DNA of 64,000 nucleotides from Methanothermobacter sp. MT-2 (GCA_003584625.1 AP017647.1:854603-918602), one strand, 5' to 3'. Counted from the stretch's first letter, positions 10,273 to 20,850 are shown. Made by a program: numbers and translations. Notes: generated by a model not told the origin, from the letters alone.

Positions 10273-10370
10273 GTATCAAACCTCCCATCCTGTAAAAGGT
10301 GGGGCTATTTTATAAATTGTGTACAATCATATAATGAGGTTAATGCCCAACCTTGTGGGAGTGATCCAAG

Positions 10371-11276
10371 TTGAAACGTCTATGGGGATATGTGAGTGTA
10401 ATACTCGCCACCATCTTTTTCGGTTTATCAGCACCCCTTAACAAGATAATGGTCAGTGAAATGGATCCCATCCAAATTGGAGCTTTAACCTATTTTATAG
10501 CAGGAATATTCCTGCTAGTGGTAAGACAGTCCCCATTAAAGAATTTCATATTAGACATGCTTGATCGTGAAAATGATGCAGAAGTGTCCATAAAACCTTC
10601 AGATTATCTCATCTTGGCTGTAACAGCGATTTTAAGTTCAGCTGCAGCCCCACTACTTTTTCTCAGGGGGCTTAGTGAAACTAGTGCCGTGAATGCAGCT
10701 CTTCTTTTAAATGTTGAAGTTTTCTTCATAATATTACTTGGTTTAGCCATTTTTAATGAATCTTTAAAATTGAAGGACACTATAGGCATCTTTTTATTAA
10801 TCACAGGTGCTTTTTCGATAGCAACAAATGGAGAATTCCAACATATAATTTTAACCCAGAATATTAGGGGTAATCTCCTTGTTATTGGAGCGGCGTTTTT
10901 CTGGAGCCTTGACACAGTATTAAGCAAATTCCTGAGCAAAAAAAGGGATCTTATAGGGATATCGGCTATAAAAAGTTTTATTGGCGGCCTGATATTAATG
11001 TTGATCCTATTAGCCCTTAATATGAGCCTAAGTTTCCCATTTGAAATGTTACCATTTCTATTTTCTGTTTCGATATTTAGTATAGGTTGTGCTTTTATAT
11101 TAATCTATTTCGCCCTTCGAGAAATAGGATCAACAAGAGTAGGATCATTATTCCCACTATCCTCATTATTTGGGGCGTTCTTCGCATTTTTAATCCTCAG
11201 GGAACCATTCGGTGGTCTTCAAATCATCTCCGCTTTTATCATGATCCTTGGAATTTTTATATTATACCACAAGTGA
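10371..11276 (+). CDS. EamA/DMT family transporter
   Basis: 301-residue membrane protein with ten predicted hydrophobic helices in two repeated EamA halves: GYVSVILATIFFGLSAPLNK at the start and GNLLVIGAAFFWSLDTVLSK at about residue 165. The family exports or imports small metabolites such as amino acids, nucleotide-sugars or drugs; the substrate cannot be deduced. The start is TTG 10371, with GGGAGTGAT 6 bp upstream. It is divergent from truA, with the TATA-like TTTTATAAATTG between them. Its stop codon lies within a motif (CAAGTGAACTATC) repeated at 46516. Confidence 0.8.
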   Translation: MKRLWGYVSVILATIFFGLSAPLNKIMVSEMDPIQIGALTYFIAGIFLLVVRQSPLKNFILDMLDRENDAEVSIKPSDYLILAVTAILSSAAAPLLFLRGLSETSAVNAALLLNVEVFFIILLGLAIFNESLKLKDTIGIFLLITGAFSIATNGEFQHIILTQNIRGNLLVIGAAFFWSLDTVLSKFLSKKRDLIGISAIKSFIGGLILMLILLALNMSLSFPFEMLPFLFSVSIFSIGCAFILIYFALREIGSTRVGSLFPLSSLFGAFFAFLILREPFGGLQIISAFIMILGIFILYHK

Positions 11277-11734
11277 ACTATCTCATCCTTAAAGAGTGTG
11301 ACTCCCACAGAAGACTTACCACCCCCCATATCCTTGCATAAAAGGGGACTTATAAGGGCAAAACTCTCCATTGTTATAATGGATACTACAATATAAACCT
11401 ATTCTCATCCACAGCAAGACCATTAACCCGGCCTCTGTACCAAGATTACTATAAAGTTATACCCTTAGTCCAATCCTTTCATTGTTGTACTTTTCTCTCT
11501 CGCAGAGGGAAACTTAGCAGCAACGGTAAGTTAAAGTCTAAAAAAACATCTTTTAAATGTCAATGTATTTTTTGTGGAAAGGGCAGAACTTCATTAGTTT
11601 ATAGACTTACCAACCCCCACGAAAAAAAAATTTAAATACTATTCAACGATAAAAGCCAATAGTTTTCTGGAACATCCAATACCGGGAAGAGTTGAGTATC
11701 AGAAAATGATAGGTAACGGTACGGGTGAAAGACA
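11277..11734. other. 458-bp intergenic region with direct repeats
   Basis: No credible gene. It contains the 18-bp segment at 11312-11329 repeated at 11603-11620 with 16 of 18 identities (core ACTTACC followed by a C-run). The start (11270-11282) matches 46516-46528 over 13 bp. A frame open from 11342 to 11635 lacks any ATG, GTG or TTG codon but encodes a CQCIFCGKG cysteine cluster, possibly a gene relic. The promoter of the PIG-L gene lies at the right end (TTTAAATA at 11631-11638). A decayed mobile element is one explanation, not proven. Confidence 0.45.
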
Positions 11735-13066
11735 ATGAACCTCAAAAAGACACTAATACTGACACTGATATTATTAGGTGGAATTTCATTTATATTAGCT
11801 TTCGTGCACATCCCTTCCGCCATTCGAAGCGGAAAAACAGTTTATCCTCTACTTTCCTTTAAAAAGTCTGATAGGGTGATGATAATAGCACCCCACCCAG
11901 ATGATGAAGCCCTTGCAGCCGCTGGGATTATAAGATATTGTGTCAATCACAACATACCAGTTGAAGTGGTTATTGTAACCAACGGAGGCTCTGGTCTAGC
12001 ATGGCAAAGGCACACTGAAAGTTTAGAGGCGATGAAAAAATTAGGTTTGAATGATAATATCACATTTCTTGACTATCCCCAGATGGGACTTACCCATCTT
12101 CTGGCTCAAAACTGGAATAAACCATACATGGACCCTAAAGGTATCTCCCATTCCATGGATAAATTCTCGCACAATCCAGGCGCCCCATATACAGGTGAAT
12201 CTTTAGCCATGGAACTAGAAGATATTATATACGATTTCAAGCCTACAGTAATAATATATCCCGATTCAAATGATGTGCACCAGGATCATTGGGCAACAAG
12301 TGCATTTGTAGAATATGCCATCACAAAACTCAATTACAACTGCACAACCCTAGGTTATATGATCCATACCCCATCAAACTCATGGCCATCACCACGTTCC
12401 TATTCTCCAAGCTCCTATCTGACTCCACCATCTTATCTTTCAGCACAAGAAAATTGGGTTGAATTTCCATTAACAGAAAAAGATGAAGAGTTTAAAGCTT
12501 CAGCAATAAAATCTTATAAGTCCCAATTAAAAAGAGGCTCATACTTCCTCCTCTCCTTTGTAAGGAAAAATGAACTATTCTCAATCCAGCACCCCATAAC
12601 CATATCTAAAAATTCAAGCACAGGTTACCCTCATCTCATATTTAAGGACCCGGAAAATGATGTGAAAAAGCTTACCACTTCCATAGAAACCGACATGAAA
12701 ACGTCTGAAAGTTCTGTAGATCTTACAAATATAAGCTTTGAAACCGATAACAATGGCACTTGCATTTCTTTACAAACAAAAGACAAAATATCAGCTAATA
12801 ACATATATGAATTTCACCTTTTAATCATATATGGAAATAACACAACAGCAGAAATGGACATACAAATCAAAAACGGAAAATACCATATCAACCAATATGG
12901 GACTACATTATCAAATCTCACCATTATCAACACAGGAAATGCTATAATAATAAAAATCCCCATAATATTTAAAAAAGGTGACAATGTTATCCTAAGCGCA
13001 GATACAATAGACTCAAAAAGAAAGAGTACAGATATGAGTCCCTGGCAAATAATAGAAATAAGATAA
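11735..13066 (+). CDS. Membrane-anchored PIG-L family deacetylase
   Basis: 443-residue protein: an N-terminal hydrophobic segment (residues 5-24) acting as uncleaved anchor or signal, then a PIG-L/LmbE zinc deacetylase domain at about 45-250. Metal-binding motifs are APHPDDEALAAAG near residue 52 and DVHQDHWATS near 180. The family removes N-acetyl groups from GlcNAc-type sugars. Residues about 290-443 are a low-homology, Thr/Asn-rich beta domain, probably extracytoplasmic. ATG 11735 has GGGTG 8 bp upstream. A cell-surface role on acetylated glycans (pseudomurein or glycoprotein sugars) is inferred. It stands alone, with its own promoter. Confidence 0.8.
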   Translation: MNLKKTLILTLILLGGISFILAFVHIPSAIRSGKTVYPLLSFKKSDRVMIIAPHPDDEALAAAGIIRYCVNHNIPVEVVIVTNGGSGLAWQRHTESLEAMKKLGLNDNITFLDYPQMGLTHLLAQNWNKPYMDPKGISHSMDKFSHNPGAPYTGESLAMELEDIIYDFKPTVIIYPDSNDVHQDHWATSAFVEYAITKLNYNCTTLGYMIHTPSNSWPSPRSYSPSSYLTPPSYLSAQENWVEFPLTEKDEEFKASAIKSYKSQLKRGSYFLLSFVRKNELFSIQHPITISKNSSTGYPHLIFKDPENDVKKLTTSIETDMKTSESSVDLTNISFETDNNGTCISLQTKDKISANNIYEFHLLIIYGNNTTAEMDIQIKNGKYHINQYGTTLSNLTIINTGNAIIIKIPIIFKKGDNVILSADTIDSKRKSTDMSPWQIIEIR

Positions 13067-13114
13067 CACACAATAATATTCCACCCAATAAGATAAAGTT
13101 TCTAGTGATATAAA

Positions 13115-13837
13115 ATGTTAATAATACCAGCAGTTGATATAAAAGATGGTAAATGCGTCCAATTAGTACAAGGCATACCAGGCACCGAACAAGTCATCAT
13201 AGACGATCCAGTAGGCATGGCAATGAAATGGGAAGAAATGGGTGCCAATACACTCCATCTCATCGACCTTGACGGCGCCCTCGAAACAGGCAGAAACCTT
13301 AACATCATAAAAAAGATTGTTAAATCATTATCTATCCCAGTACAATTAGGTGGCGGTATAAGAACGCGAGAATACGCCCAGAAACTCCTCGATATTGGTG
13401 TTGAAAGGATAATCCTAGGCACATTAGCCATCAAAAACCCAGAGATTGTGAAAAAATTATCAGATGAATATGGATCAGAACATATAATGGTATCCCTAGA
13501 CACCAAAGATTCAAAGGTAGTTATAAAAGGTTGGACAAAAAAGACATCCAAAGAAGCCCCCAAGTTAGCCAAATTATTCGAGAACAAAGGCGCAGGCAGC
13601 ATACTATTCACCAACGTAAACGTGGAAGGACTGTTAAAAGGAGTGGATATCAAACCCCTAACAGAACTCGTCAAAACAGTTAAAATACCCATCATATACT
13701 CCGGTGGCGTGACCACAATAAAAGACCTTAAAATCCTGAAAAAAACCGGTGTAAAAGGTGTTGTGATCGGATCAGCACTCTACAAGGGTAAAATAGACTT
13801 CAAAGAAGCCCTAAAATATCAAGATCCCCCAAGGTGA
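13115..13837 (+). CDS. hisA: ProFAR isomerase
   Basis: Phosphoribosylformimino-5-aminoimidazole carboxamide ribotide isomerase of histidine synthesis. A (beta/alpha)8 barrel of 240 residues with N-terminal [17 protein letters not shown], phosphate loops QLGGGIRT near residue 80 and IYSGGVTT near 195, and catalytic aspartates in AVDIKDG and SLDTKDS. Start ATG 13115 has AGTGAT 5-6 bp upstream. Its stop overlaps the ribosome-binding site of ribL, so the two are likely cotranscribed with argC. Confidence 0.93.
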   Translation: MLIIPAVDIKDGKCVQLVQGIPGTEQVIIDDPVGMAMKWEEMGANTLHLIDLDGALETGRNLNIIKKIVKSLSIPVQLGGGIRTREYAQKLLDIGVERIILGTLAIKNPEIVKKLSDEYGSEHIMVSLDTKDSKVVIKGWTKKTSKEAPKLAKLFENKGAGSILFTNVNVEGLLKGVDIKPLTELVKTVKIPIIYSGGVTTIKDLKILKKTGVKGVVIGSALYKGKIDFKEALKYQDPPR

Positions 13838-13845
13838 AAACTACA

Positions 13846-14301
13846 ATGAAAACCGTTATGGCCACAGGAACCTTCGACATCATACACCCAGGACATATCT
13901 TCTTCCTAGAAGAAGCTAAAAAACTCGGCGGAAAAGACGCCAAGCTAGTCGTAGTCATTGCAAGAGACTCAACTGTAAGAGCAAAGAAAAGAATCCCAAT
14001 CATAGATGAAAAACAGAGACTAGAAGTCGTGAAAATGTTAAAACCAGTTGATGAAGCCTACCTTGGGAGTGAAACAGACATGTTTGAGATAGTCCACAAA
14101 ATAAAACCCGACATCATAGCCATAGGCCCAGACCAGGACTTCAGCATAAAAGAACTTAAAGGCGAACTTAGAAAAAGAGGTCTTAACTGTGAAGTTAAAA
14201 GAATAAAAAAGTATAAAAAAGCCCCACTAGACAGCACCTGCAAAATAATCAAAAAAATAAAAAACATGAAATTTGATGATAAAACATTCAAACACTGTTA
14301 A
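13846..14301 (+). CDS. ribL: FAD synthetase, archaeal RibL type
   Basis: Cytidylyltransferase-fold enzyme of about 151 residues that adenylates FMN to FAD in methanogens. Motifs: [21 protein letters not shown] with the HxGH signature and the C-terminal [10 protein letters not shown] segment carrying cysteine, as in RibL proteins. ATG 13846 is preferred because AGGTG lies 9 bp upstream; a GTG at 13834 in frame is part of that site. It lies between hisA and argC on the same strand. A glycerol-3-phosphate cytidylyltransferase is the main alternative by fold. Confidence 0.85.
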   Translation: MKTVMATGTFDIIHPGHIFFLEEAKKLGGKDAKLVVVIARDSTVRAKKRIPIIDEKQRLEVVKMLKPVDEAYLGSETDMFEIVHKIKPDIIAIGPDQDFSIKELKGELRKRGLNCEVKRIKKYKKAPLDSTCKIIKKIKNMKFDDKTFKHC

Positions 14302-14314
14302 TTTGGTGATTTTA

Positions 14315-15322
14315 ATGATAGATGTAGGTATCATAGGAGCCAGCGGATATACAGGCGGTGAACTTTTAAGATTTTTAAGTAAACACCCCCATGTAGAGAT
14401 AGTGGCAGCCACATCCAGACAATATGCTGGTAAACCCCTGAAAAAAGTGCATCCACACCTCCAAGAACTCGAACTCGAATTTACAGATGATATCCATAAC
14501 ATTGATGCCGACCTCATATTCACAGCAACACCACACGGAGCCTCCATGAAAATCGTGCCAAGGATCATAGAACAAGATATAAAAGTCGTCGACTTAAGTG
14601 GCGATTACAGATTCGATAATATAAAAACCTATGAAAAATGGTATGGAATGAAACAAGAAAATCCCCTAGACGCCATCTACGGACTGCCAGAAATTCACAG
14701 AGAAGAAATAAAGAACGCCCAACTAGTCGCAAACCCTGGATGCTTCCCAACCGGGGCGATACTAGCCTGCATGCCATTAGTACACGAAAAATTGGCCGAA
14801 ACATTCATAATAGATTCAAAGACTGGTGTAAGCGGCGCCGGAATAAAACCCACCCCAATAACACATTACCCAAATTGTAGCGATAATGTTATACCCTATA
14901 ATGTGACAGATCATAGACACACCCCAGAAATACGCCAAGAACTATCAAAGATAAACCCAGTCAAGATAAGCTTCACACCACACCTCGTACCAGTCATCAG
15001 AGGAATACTAACAACAGTACACACATTCCTAAATGAAGACCTCAACCCAGATGAACTCGAAAGCATATACAGTGGATTCTACGAAGGCGAACCATTCACA
15101 AAAATAATAGAAAATGGTGAAATACCACGTCTAAGCGCTGTCAGAGGATCTAACGACTGCCATATAGGCTGCTTTGAAATCGACGATAATGGAAGAGCCG
15201 TTATAATATCAGCAATCGACAACCTAGTAAAAGGAGCCTCTGGCCAGGCAATCCAAAACATGAATATAATGTTCGGCTTCGATGAAAAAACATCCCTAGA
15301 CTTTCCAGCAGTACACCCCTAA
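14315..15322 (+). CDS. argC: N-acetyl-gamma-glutamyl-phosphate reductase
   Basis: NADPH-dependent reductase of arginine synthesis, 335 residues. It has an N-terminal Rossmann motif ([16 protein letters not shown]) and the active-site cysteine in [12 protein letters not shown] near residue 145, followed by SKTGVSGAG. The histidine region is [11 protein letters not shown] 14315 has GGTGAT 6 bp upstream, while the open frame extends uninterrupted to 14273 inside ribL. Cotranscription with hisA and ribL is likely from the 13-bp spacing. Confidence 0.93.
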   Translation: MIDVGIIGASGYTGGELLRFLSKHPHVEIVAATSRQYAGKPLKKVHPHLQELELEFTDDIHNIDADLIFTATPHGASMKIVPRIIEQDIKVVDLSGDYRFDNIKTYEKWYGMKQENPLDAIYGLPEIHREEIKNAQLVANPGCFPTGAILACMPLVHEKLAETFIIDSKTGVSGAGIKPTPITHYPNCSDNVIPYNVTDHRHTPEIRQELSKINPVKISFTPHLVPVIRGILTTVHTFLNEDLNPDELESIYSGFYEGEPFTKIIENGEIPRLSAVRGSNDCHIGCFEIDDNGRAVIISAIDNLVKGASGQAIQNMNIMFGFDEKTSLDFPAVHP

Positions 15323-15417
15323 AGTTATCAATATTAAATTGGCTGGATAAGGCTCTTACGATTTCCCTTGGTGGTTTAACCCTGGGTACCAATAAAATGG
15401 GTGAAAGGTGACATATT

Positions 15418-15915
15418 ATGAAAACACTAATCATCTATTATTCAAGGACAAAAAAGACTGAAACAGTAGCAAAAACCCTTGCAGACGAACTATCAGCCGA
15501 AACAATAGAAATAAAAGACTTAAAGGACAGATACAGTTTCCTAAGTACTATGGGGTCTATTATAGATGCTATAAGAGAGAAAAAAACCAAAATAGACCCC
15601 GAAAATATCGATTTAAAAGACTACAACCTCTTATATATAGGATCACCCACATGGGCTGGTAAGCCAGCACCAGCCATAATAACATTAATAGATAACCTAA
15701 ACCTAAAAGGTAAAGATGTCATACTATTCAGTACAATGGGCCGCCAAGGCGGAAACAACGTCATAGAAAGAATGGCCGAAAAAATAAAAGCAAGAGGGGG
15801 CCGCATAATAAACTCCTTCATAATAAAAACCGGTGGAAAGCAATTTAACGAGATCAAAGAGGACACATTAAAGGTTATAGCAGAAAAAGACCTTAAAATA
15901 TACTCCATAGGATAG
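15418..15915 (+). CDS. Flavodoxin-family protein
   Basis: 165-residue flavodoxin-like FMN protein. The phosphate-binding loop is YYSRTKKTETVAKTLADEL at residues 7-25, and the aromatic and glycine loops are IGSPTWAGKPAPA near 77 and STMGRQGGNN near 105. The redox partner cannot be deduced. ATG 15418 follows AGGTGACATATT. The 95 bp upstream contain no gene. It ends in direct contact with secF. Confidence 0.8.
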   Translation: MKTLIIYYSRTKKTETVAKTLADELSAETIEIKDLKDRYSFLSTMGSIIDAIREKKTKIDPENIDLKDYNLLYIGSPTWAGKPAPAIITLIDNLNLKGKDVILFSTMGRQGGNNVIERMAEKIKARGGRIINSFIIKTGGKQFNEIKEDTLKVIAEKDLKIYSIG

Positions 15916-15923
15916 TGTGGATA

Positions 15924-16763
15924 ATGTTAACAAGAAAATTCATAGAATCTTACAAGGCGCTTATGATCATACCACTACTCGTAACACTATTAGCACTAGG
16001 CATAATATTCTCAAATGGACTAGAACAGAGCGTTGACCTAAAAGGGGGATCCATCACAGAAATAACACTAGAAAAGAAGATAAGCCAGACAGAACTTAAA
16101 TCCCTCATCGAAGAAAAATTAAATATCAAAGACGTTAATGTTGTCTCAATCACAGGATCGGAAGCAACAGTACAAATGGGTAGCGAAGTCCAAGTTGATC
16201 AATTCGCAAATGCTCTTGAAGGCACAGCAAAAATCAAAAGTTACAAATCAGTAGGGCCAATACTTAGTAAGGAAGCCATGAAACAAATTTACTGGGCAGT
16301 GGGATTCGCCTTCCTTTTCATGTCAATAACAGTACTCATAGTATTCAGAAACCTAGTACCATCCCTTGCAGTTATAATGGCGGCGCTCTGCGATATCATA
16401 ATCGCACTAGGTGGAATGTCAGCCTTCAAAATCCCATTATCACTCGCATCAATTGGCGCAATCCTCATGCTAATAGGTTACAGTGTAGACACCGACATCC
16501 TACTCACAACAAGATTACTCAAACAAAAAAAAGGCAAAATAACCGAGAGAGCAATAGGGGCTATGAAGACAGGGATCACAATGTCAGCAGCAGCAATAGC
16601 AGCCATGGGAGCGCTCTACATTGTAACGGTCTTCATCATACCAGAAGCCGAAGTTTTAAGTAATATAGCCGCGGTCCTCATCATTGGATTGTCTGCTGAC
16701 ATCATAACAACTTGGCTCATGAACCTTGGCATACTAAGATGGTACTTGGAGGCAAAACAATGA
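15924..16763 (+). CDS. secF: Protein-export membrane protein SecF
   Basis: RND-fold accessory subunit of the Sec translocon, about 279 residues and six membrane helices. The first helix is followed by the extracytoplasmic P1-like domain ([13 protein letters not shown]), and the conserved helix-4 motif includes [16 protein letters not shown] 15924 is preferred over GTG 15915, which abuts the flavodoxin stop. The stop overlaps the secD start by 4 bp (ATGA), so the pair is translationally coupled in the order secF-secD. Confidence 0.92.
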   Translation: MLTRKFIESYKALMIIPLLVTLLALGIIFSNGLEQSVDLKGGSITEITLEKKISQTELKSLIEEKLNIKDVNVVSITGSEATVQMGSEVQVDQFANALEGTAKIKSYKSVGPILSKEAMKQIYWAVGFAFLFMSITVLIVFRNLVPSLAVIMAALCDIIIALGGMSAFKIPLSLASIGAILMLIGYSVDTDILLTTRLLKQKKGKITERAIGAMKTGITMSAAAIAAMGALYIVTVFIIPEAEVLSNIAAVLIIGLSADIITTWLMNLGILRWYLEAKQ

Positions 16764-17959
16764 AAAAAGGATTCTCAGGATTTATACGAGAACCAAGAAC
16801 TATCATCCTCATATTATTAGTAGCGGCAAGCCTAGTAGCTATCTCAATCCTCGGAATCCCACAGGGCCTCGACCTTAAAGGAGGAGCCATTATACAAATA
16901 CAATTGGAAAAGCCCGTGGATTCCGCGACAATGAACACCATAACCAGCGTCCTTGATAAAAGACTTAACATTTTCGGCGTGAAAGACGTTAAAGTAAGGG
17001 CTAGTGGAAACCAGAACGTTATCATCGAAATCGCAGGCGCAAAACCCGAGGAAGTGGCTAGGATAATAGGTTCGCCAGGTAAATTCGAGGCGAAAATCGA
17101 TAATAAAACAGTGCTTACAGGAGCCGATATCGTAAGCGTCCAATCCCCTATAATACAAGGAAACCAATGGCAAGTCCCATTCCGCATATCAACCAATGGA
17201 GCGAAACGTTTTGCAGAAGCCGCCAAGGGCAAGGCAGGAGACAAGGTTGACATGTACTTGGATGATCGTCTCATAACTTCACCTGAAATATCACCTGATG
17301 TGGCAGCTGGTAAACCAGTGACTGACGTCGCCATAACAGGCGGTGAAAGCACAAAAGAAGCTGCGCAGCTAAAAGCAAAGGAAGTTGAAACCCTCCTAAA
17401 GTCAGGTTCTCTACCTGTGAAGGTCAAGATTGTTGGGGTGAGCAGCGTATCAGCAGAACTCGGGGAAGAATTCATTAAAGGGGCTATGATAGCGGGTTTA
17501 CTTGCTATTATCGCCATAATCCTAATCTTGGTTATACGCTACAGGAGTCCTCTACTCGTGCTTCCCATTTTCTTCACAACATTGGCAGAACTCATACTCA
17601 TACTGGGTGTTGCTGCCATTATAAGATGGAACATAGACTTGGCCGCCATAGCAGGTATACTAGCAGCAATAGGTACTGGGGTGGATGATCAGATAATCAT
17701 AACAGATGAAGTGCTTGGCAGTGGAAAGGTAAAAAGGCGTAGGAGAAGGTTCCGGATCAGGGAAGCATTCTTTATAATATTCGCATCTGCTGGCACGTTA
17801 ATCGCTGCAATGCTACCATTGGCTTATGTAGGTTTCGCTAGGGGTGCTACCGGTATAGGAATGTTATCTGGTTTCGCATTCACAACAGTCCTAGGAGTCC
17901 TTATAGGAGTTTTTATAACACGTCCAGTATATGTAAAGTTCATGGAATATGTAAAATAG
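16760..17959 (+). CDS. secD: Protein-export membrane protein SecD
   Basis: Partner of SecF, 399 residues. The first helix (residues 12-32) is followed by a large extracytoplasmic domain ([17 protein letters not shown] to about residue 240), then five hydrophobic helices with the conserved [16 protein letters not shown] segment. ATG 16760 overlaps the secF stop; the longer frame to 16712 lies inside secF and is rejected. Archaeal SecDF is thought to aid late steps of protein export, although its energy coupling is unclear. It lies 14 bp upstream of pyrI. Confidence 0.92.
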   Translation: MKKGFSGFIREPRTIILILLVAASLVAISILGIPQGLDLKGGAIIQIQLEKPVDSATMNTITSVLDKRLNIFGVKDVKVRASGNQNVIIEIAGAKPEEVARIIGSPGKFEAKIDNKTVLTGADIVSVQSPIIQGNQWQVPFRISTNGAKRFAEAAKGKAGDKVDMYLDDRLITSPEISPDVAAGKPVTDVAITGGESTKEAAQLKAKEVETLLKSGSLPVKVKIVGVSSVSAELGEEFIKGAMIAGLLAIIAIILILVIRYRSPLLVLPIFFTTLAELILILGVAAIIRWNIDLAAIAGILAAIGTGVDDQIIITDEVLGSGKVKRRRRRFRIREAFFIIFASAGTLIAAMLPLAYVGFARGATGIGMLSGFAFTTVLGVLIGVFITRPVYVKFMEYVK

Positions 17960-17973
17960 GGTGGGGGTTAAAT

Positions 17974-18438
17974 TTGAGGAAACCCATGGAACTTAGGGTT
18001 AAACCAATAAAAAATGGGACTGTTATAGACCATATAACTTCAAATAAAGCCTTGCATGTCCTGAATATATTAGGTCTTCCAGATGGTAAAAGTAGGGTTA
18101 CCGTGGGTATTAACATGGAATCCTCCCGTTATGGTTCGAAGGACATCGTTAAAGTGGAAAATAGGGAACTAGAATCAAGTGAAGTTGATCAGATAGCGCT
18201 CATAGCACCCAAGGCAACCATAAACATAATAAGGGATTATGAGATAGTGGAAAAGTGGAAGGTTCACCTTCTCGATGAAATACATGGGATTTTGAAGTGT
18301 CCTAACCCAAATTGCATAACCAACAAGAAGGAGCCGGTGAAAACACGATTCTATGTTATCAATAGGGAACCTGTCATTTTGAGGTGTCATTTTTGCGAAA
18401 GGATCATGGAAGAAGATGAAATCGAATCCCAATTCTAG
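17974..18438 (+). CDS. pyrI: Aspartate carbamoyltransferase regulatory chain
   Basis: 154-residue allosteric subunit of pyrimidine-pathway ATCase. It has an N-terminal nucleotide-binding domain ([13 protein letters not shown], then [19 protein letters not shown]) and a C-terminal zinc domain with four cysteines (CPNPNC near residue 109 and CHFC near 137). The start is TTG 17974 after GGGTGGGGG, with ATG 17986 as an alternative. The catalytic chain PyrB is not in the window. It is convergent with the M14-type gene, overlapping by 4 bp. Confidence 0.92.
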   Translation: MRKPMELRVKPIKNGTVIDHITSNKALHVLNILGLPDGKSRVTVGINMESSRYGSKDIVKVENRELESSEVDQIALIAPKATINIIRDYEIVEKWKVHLLDEIHGILKCPNPNCITNKKEPVKTRFYVINREPVILRCHFCERIMEEDEIESQF

Positions 18439-19646
18439 ATGGTCACATAACCCGGCAGCCTAGCATTAGCCCTGTAAAAATCTAAGATTTTACTGTACAT
18501 GTAAACGAGTTGCTTGAATGGTATTCTGCCCAGGCTTGTGCTGGCATAATTTGGCGCGCGACCATAATTTTCAATGAACCTTAGAATCTTTGTCGCAACA
18601 TTCAAATACACTGATTTATAAACTTTCCCAGGTTTATAACTTCCAGATGATGATGTGGCGCTGTTAGCATTTACTGCGGCTATGTTGGAGGTGCTGCCGC
18701 TGTTTATGTTCACTGTAACCTTACAGAAAAGGTACAATAATTGGCCCATGTTATAATCTTGGTTATTGATGGTGATATTGTTAGGCAACCCTTTATAGGA
18801 TTCATAGTATCCTTTTATAGTATTCGCGGTTGTAAGTATCTGTGAGACTGTTAAACTAGTATTTGGGAGTATATTATTATATTCTAGGAATAGGAGCATC
18901 TGTTTAAATGATCTGTCAACACTGCCTGAAGCTACTGTTCCATGGGGTGATAGAACCTCACATGTAACACTGGGTATGCCCGCAAGGTTACACACATCCT
19001 CAAGGGCTCCTAGATACTCTTCACCGGCTTTATCATATGCCAACAGTTTAGAAGGGCTGTTTTTACTTATATAGTATGCTATATTGTAACTTTCATAGGT
19101 TGGTGTTCTTGAGCAGAACACCGCATCTTCTCCTGGGGTGCCGCCGGGTTGGGTTGAATGGAAATCTCCTAGAGCCTGGATTGAACGTTCCTTGGCAATT
19201 TTCAGTATCCTATTTGTTGGTGTTCCATTCAAATGGGCTATACTATTGGGGTTCTGGTTATTCCAGTAACGTGAGGAGGTTGCTGTTGATGATGGGATTA
19301 GGAATGGTACTATATAAACTGTGCCATTAATTTCTTTATCTGCAAGGTAATCTATGAGTTTGAGAGCCGCTAACTGTGGGGGTAATTCACTACCATGGAC
19401 TCCTGCAACTATCATAACCCTTTTACCAGAGCCGTTGCCGAATACTACCATTGGAGTGCCATTTTTAGCTGCTGTTATAACCTCCTGGGTTATAGTGGTC
19501 TGGGGTGTGTACTGCCTAATATAATAGTTCCCTGTGACGTTTCCTCCAGTTCCATTGTATATGATTTCTATATCAGCAGCTGAAACTTGCGCTATTGAGA
19601 AAAGGCCGATAAGTAATATTATGATTAATGGAATATTTCTAGACAT
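18435..19646 (-). CDS. Secreted M14-like zinc peptidase with pseudomurein-binding repeats
   Basis: 403 residues: a signal peptide (residues 1-23, ending QVSA), then a zinc-carboxypeptidase fold of the succinylglutamate desuccinylase/aspartoacylase type. Metal and catalytic positions look intact: the HGSE motif in [18 protein letters not shown], and the glutamate in TCEVLSPHG. Residues about 285-403 contain two pseudomurein-binding-type repeats ([14 protein letters not shown] and [13 protein letters not shown], each followed by a (Q)LLYL/QLVYMYS helix). The start is ATG 19646, with GAGGAT upstream; the frame to 19760 lies inside the next gene. I infer a cell-wall peptidase or amidase acting on pseudomurein cross-bridges. 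It follows the GMC-type gene by 10 bp. Confidence 0.78.
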   Translation of the reverse strand: MSRNIPLIIILLIGLFSIAQVSAADIEIIYNGTGGNVTGNYYIRQYTPQTTITQEVITAAKNGTPMVVFGNGSGKRVMIVAGVHGSELPPQLAALKLIDYLADKEINGTVYIVPFLIPSSTATSSRYWNNQNPNSIAHLNGTPTNRILKIAKERSIQALGDFHSTQPGGTPGEDAVFCSRTPTYESYNIAYYISKNSPSKLLAYDKAGEEYLGALEDVCNLAGIPSVTCEVLSPHGTVASGSVDRSFKQMLLFLEYNNILPNTSLTVSQILTTANTIKGYYESYKGLPNNITINNQDYNMGQLLYLFCKVTVNINSGSTSNIAAVNANSATSSSGSYKPGKVYKSVYLNVATKILRFIENYGRAPNYASTSLGRIPFKQLVYMYSKILDFYRANARLPGYVTI

Positions 19647-19656
19647 GAGAAATCCT

Positions 19657-20850
19657 CTATTTTTTTTGTATGATATGCTTAGCGAGTTTGAGTGCGAGTG
19701 CCATGATTGTGAGGATTGGTGGGGCGCCTGGAGCCCTTGGAAGCACGCTCGCATCTGCAATATAAAGTCCTTTTATCCTTGTTTCAAGGTTCTGATCCAC
19801 TATTCTGCCTATAGGGGCTGTTCCTCCTGGATGAGCGCCTCTTGGATGGGTTGAGACTATGGTGGATGCTTCCACACCCATATTTGAGAGTATGGAACCT
19901 GCTATTGCAGATCCTCGTGCAAGTAACCTTATATCTCCCAGGGTGTTTTCTTTGAAAATTTCTTCTAGATTAACCCTTCCTTTTGATTCGTCTGCTATTT
20001 TCACCATTAATCCTATGATATCCTCTTCTTTATAACCTTTTCTTTTAAGTTCTTTTGCGATTAATGTTGAAAAGTGTGGTGCTAATATGAAATTTTCCAT
20101 TTCGATAATGGCATTCATCTGCACTTCTTCCTTGAATCTGATATCTTCTAGTATGCCCCCTACTGTTATGAAGGTGTCCATGAAGAATGTTTCACCGGCT
20201 TTTATACCAGATCTTAAGAGTATCCTTGGAGTTTCAACCGCCCCCGCAGCAAGAACCACGATTTCATCATATAATTGTCCATTTAAGGTTTTAACCCCCT
20301 TTATCCTATTATCTTTGATAATGAGATTTTTCACTTCAGTCTCAGGTATGAGTTCAGCACCCCATCCTATGGCATCTTCTATGAATTCCTTGGCAGACCA
20401 TTTAGCATCCCTCGGACACCCAAATGAACATTTCCCACAAGGTTTGCATTTTTCAGGGTTGATGAATTTGGGCATCCTTCTTATGGGTAAACCAAGTGAA
20501 TGGGCGCTGTCTATTATAAGCTGTGTTCCCTTACCAACATGTGTTTTTGGGAGTGGTTTAACATTTAATTCCTTTTCTATCTCATCAAGTTCTCTTGTAA
20601 CATCTATACCATAACTTTTAAGATCGTCTTCAAGGACTCTTACAGCATTTCCAGCCGCTACAAGGGTGGAACCACCCACACATGAAGTTTTAAGAAGATC
20701 CACCTTGGGGGGTGAATCATCATAACATTTAAACGCATTCTTTGAAGGGACAAAGGGCCCCTTCTCTATTATGGTAACTGGAATGTCACTTCTTGCAAGT
20801 TCCCTTGCAAGTGTGGCGCCACCAGCCCCTGAACCGACAACTATAACCAT
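19657..20850 (-). CDS. GMC-type FAD-dependent oxidoreductase
   Basis: 397-residue flavoprotein. It has an N-terminal dinucleotide motif (VVGSGAGGATLARELA), a cysteine-rich insertion at about residue 135 (CKPCGKCSFGCPRDAKWS) and the C-terminal GMC-like signature HPRGAHPGGTAPIG followed by LYIADASVLP. The CxxCxxCxxxCP pattern occurs in alcohol-oxidase relatives and also looks like an iron-sulfur motif; which applies is open. ATG 20850 lies 7 bp after the ferredoxin-type gene, so it is likely cotranscribed with the homocysteine genes. The substrate is unknown; electron exchange with the ferredoxin protein is an inference. Confidence 0.72.
   Translation of the reverse strand: MVIVVGSGAGGATLARELARSDIPVTIIEKGPFVPSKNAFKCYDDSPPKVDLLKTSCVGGSTLVAAGNAVRVLEDDLKSYGIDVTRELDEIEKELNVKPLPKTHVGKGTQLIIDSAHSLGLPIRRMPKFINPEKCKPCGKCSFGCPRDAKWSAKEFIEDAIGWGAELIPETEVKNLIIKDNRIKGVKTLNGQLYDEIVVLAAGAVETPRILLRSGIKAGETFFMDTFITVGGILEDIRFKEEVQMNAIIEMENFILAPHFSTLIAKELKRKGYKEEDIIGLMVKIADESKGRVNLEEIFKENTLGDIRLLARGSAIAGSILSNMGVEASTIVSTHPRGAHPGGTAPIGRIVDQNLETRIKGLYIADASVLPRAPGAPPILTIMALALKLAKHIIQKK

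Noticed and set aside
10310-10330. ATTGT-GT-ACAAT inverted repeat between truA and the DMT gene as an operator
   Set aside because: Five-base arms are short and AT-rich; too weak to claim.
19647-19760. Longer start (38 residues more) for the M14-type protein
   Set aside because: It runs into the flavoprotein gene and would bury the clear signal peptide that begins at ATG 19646.
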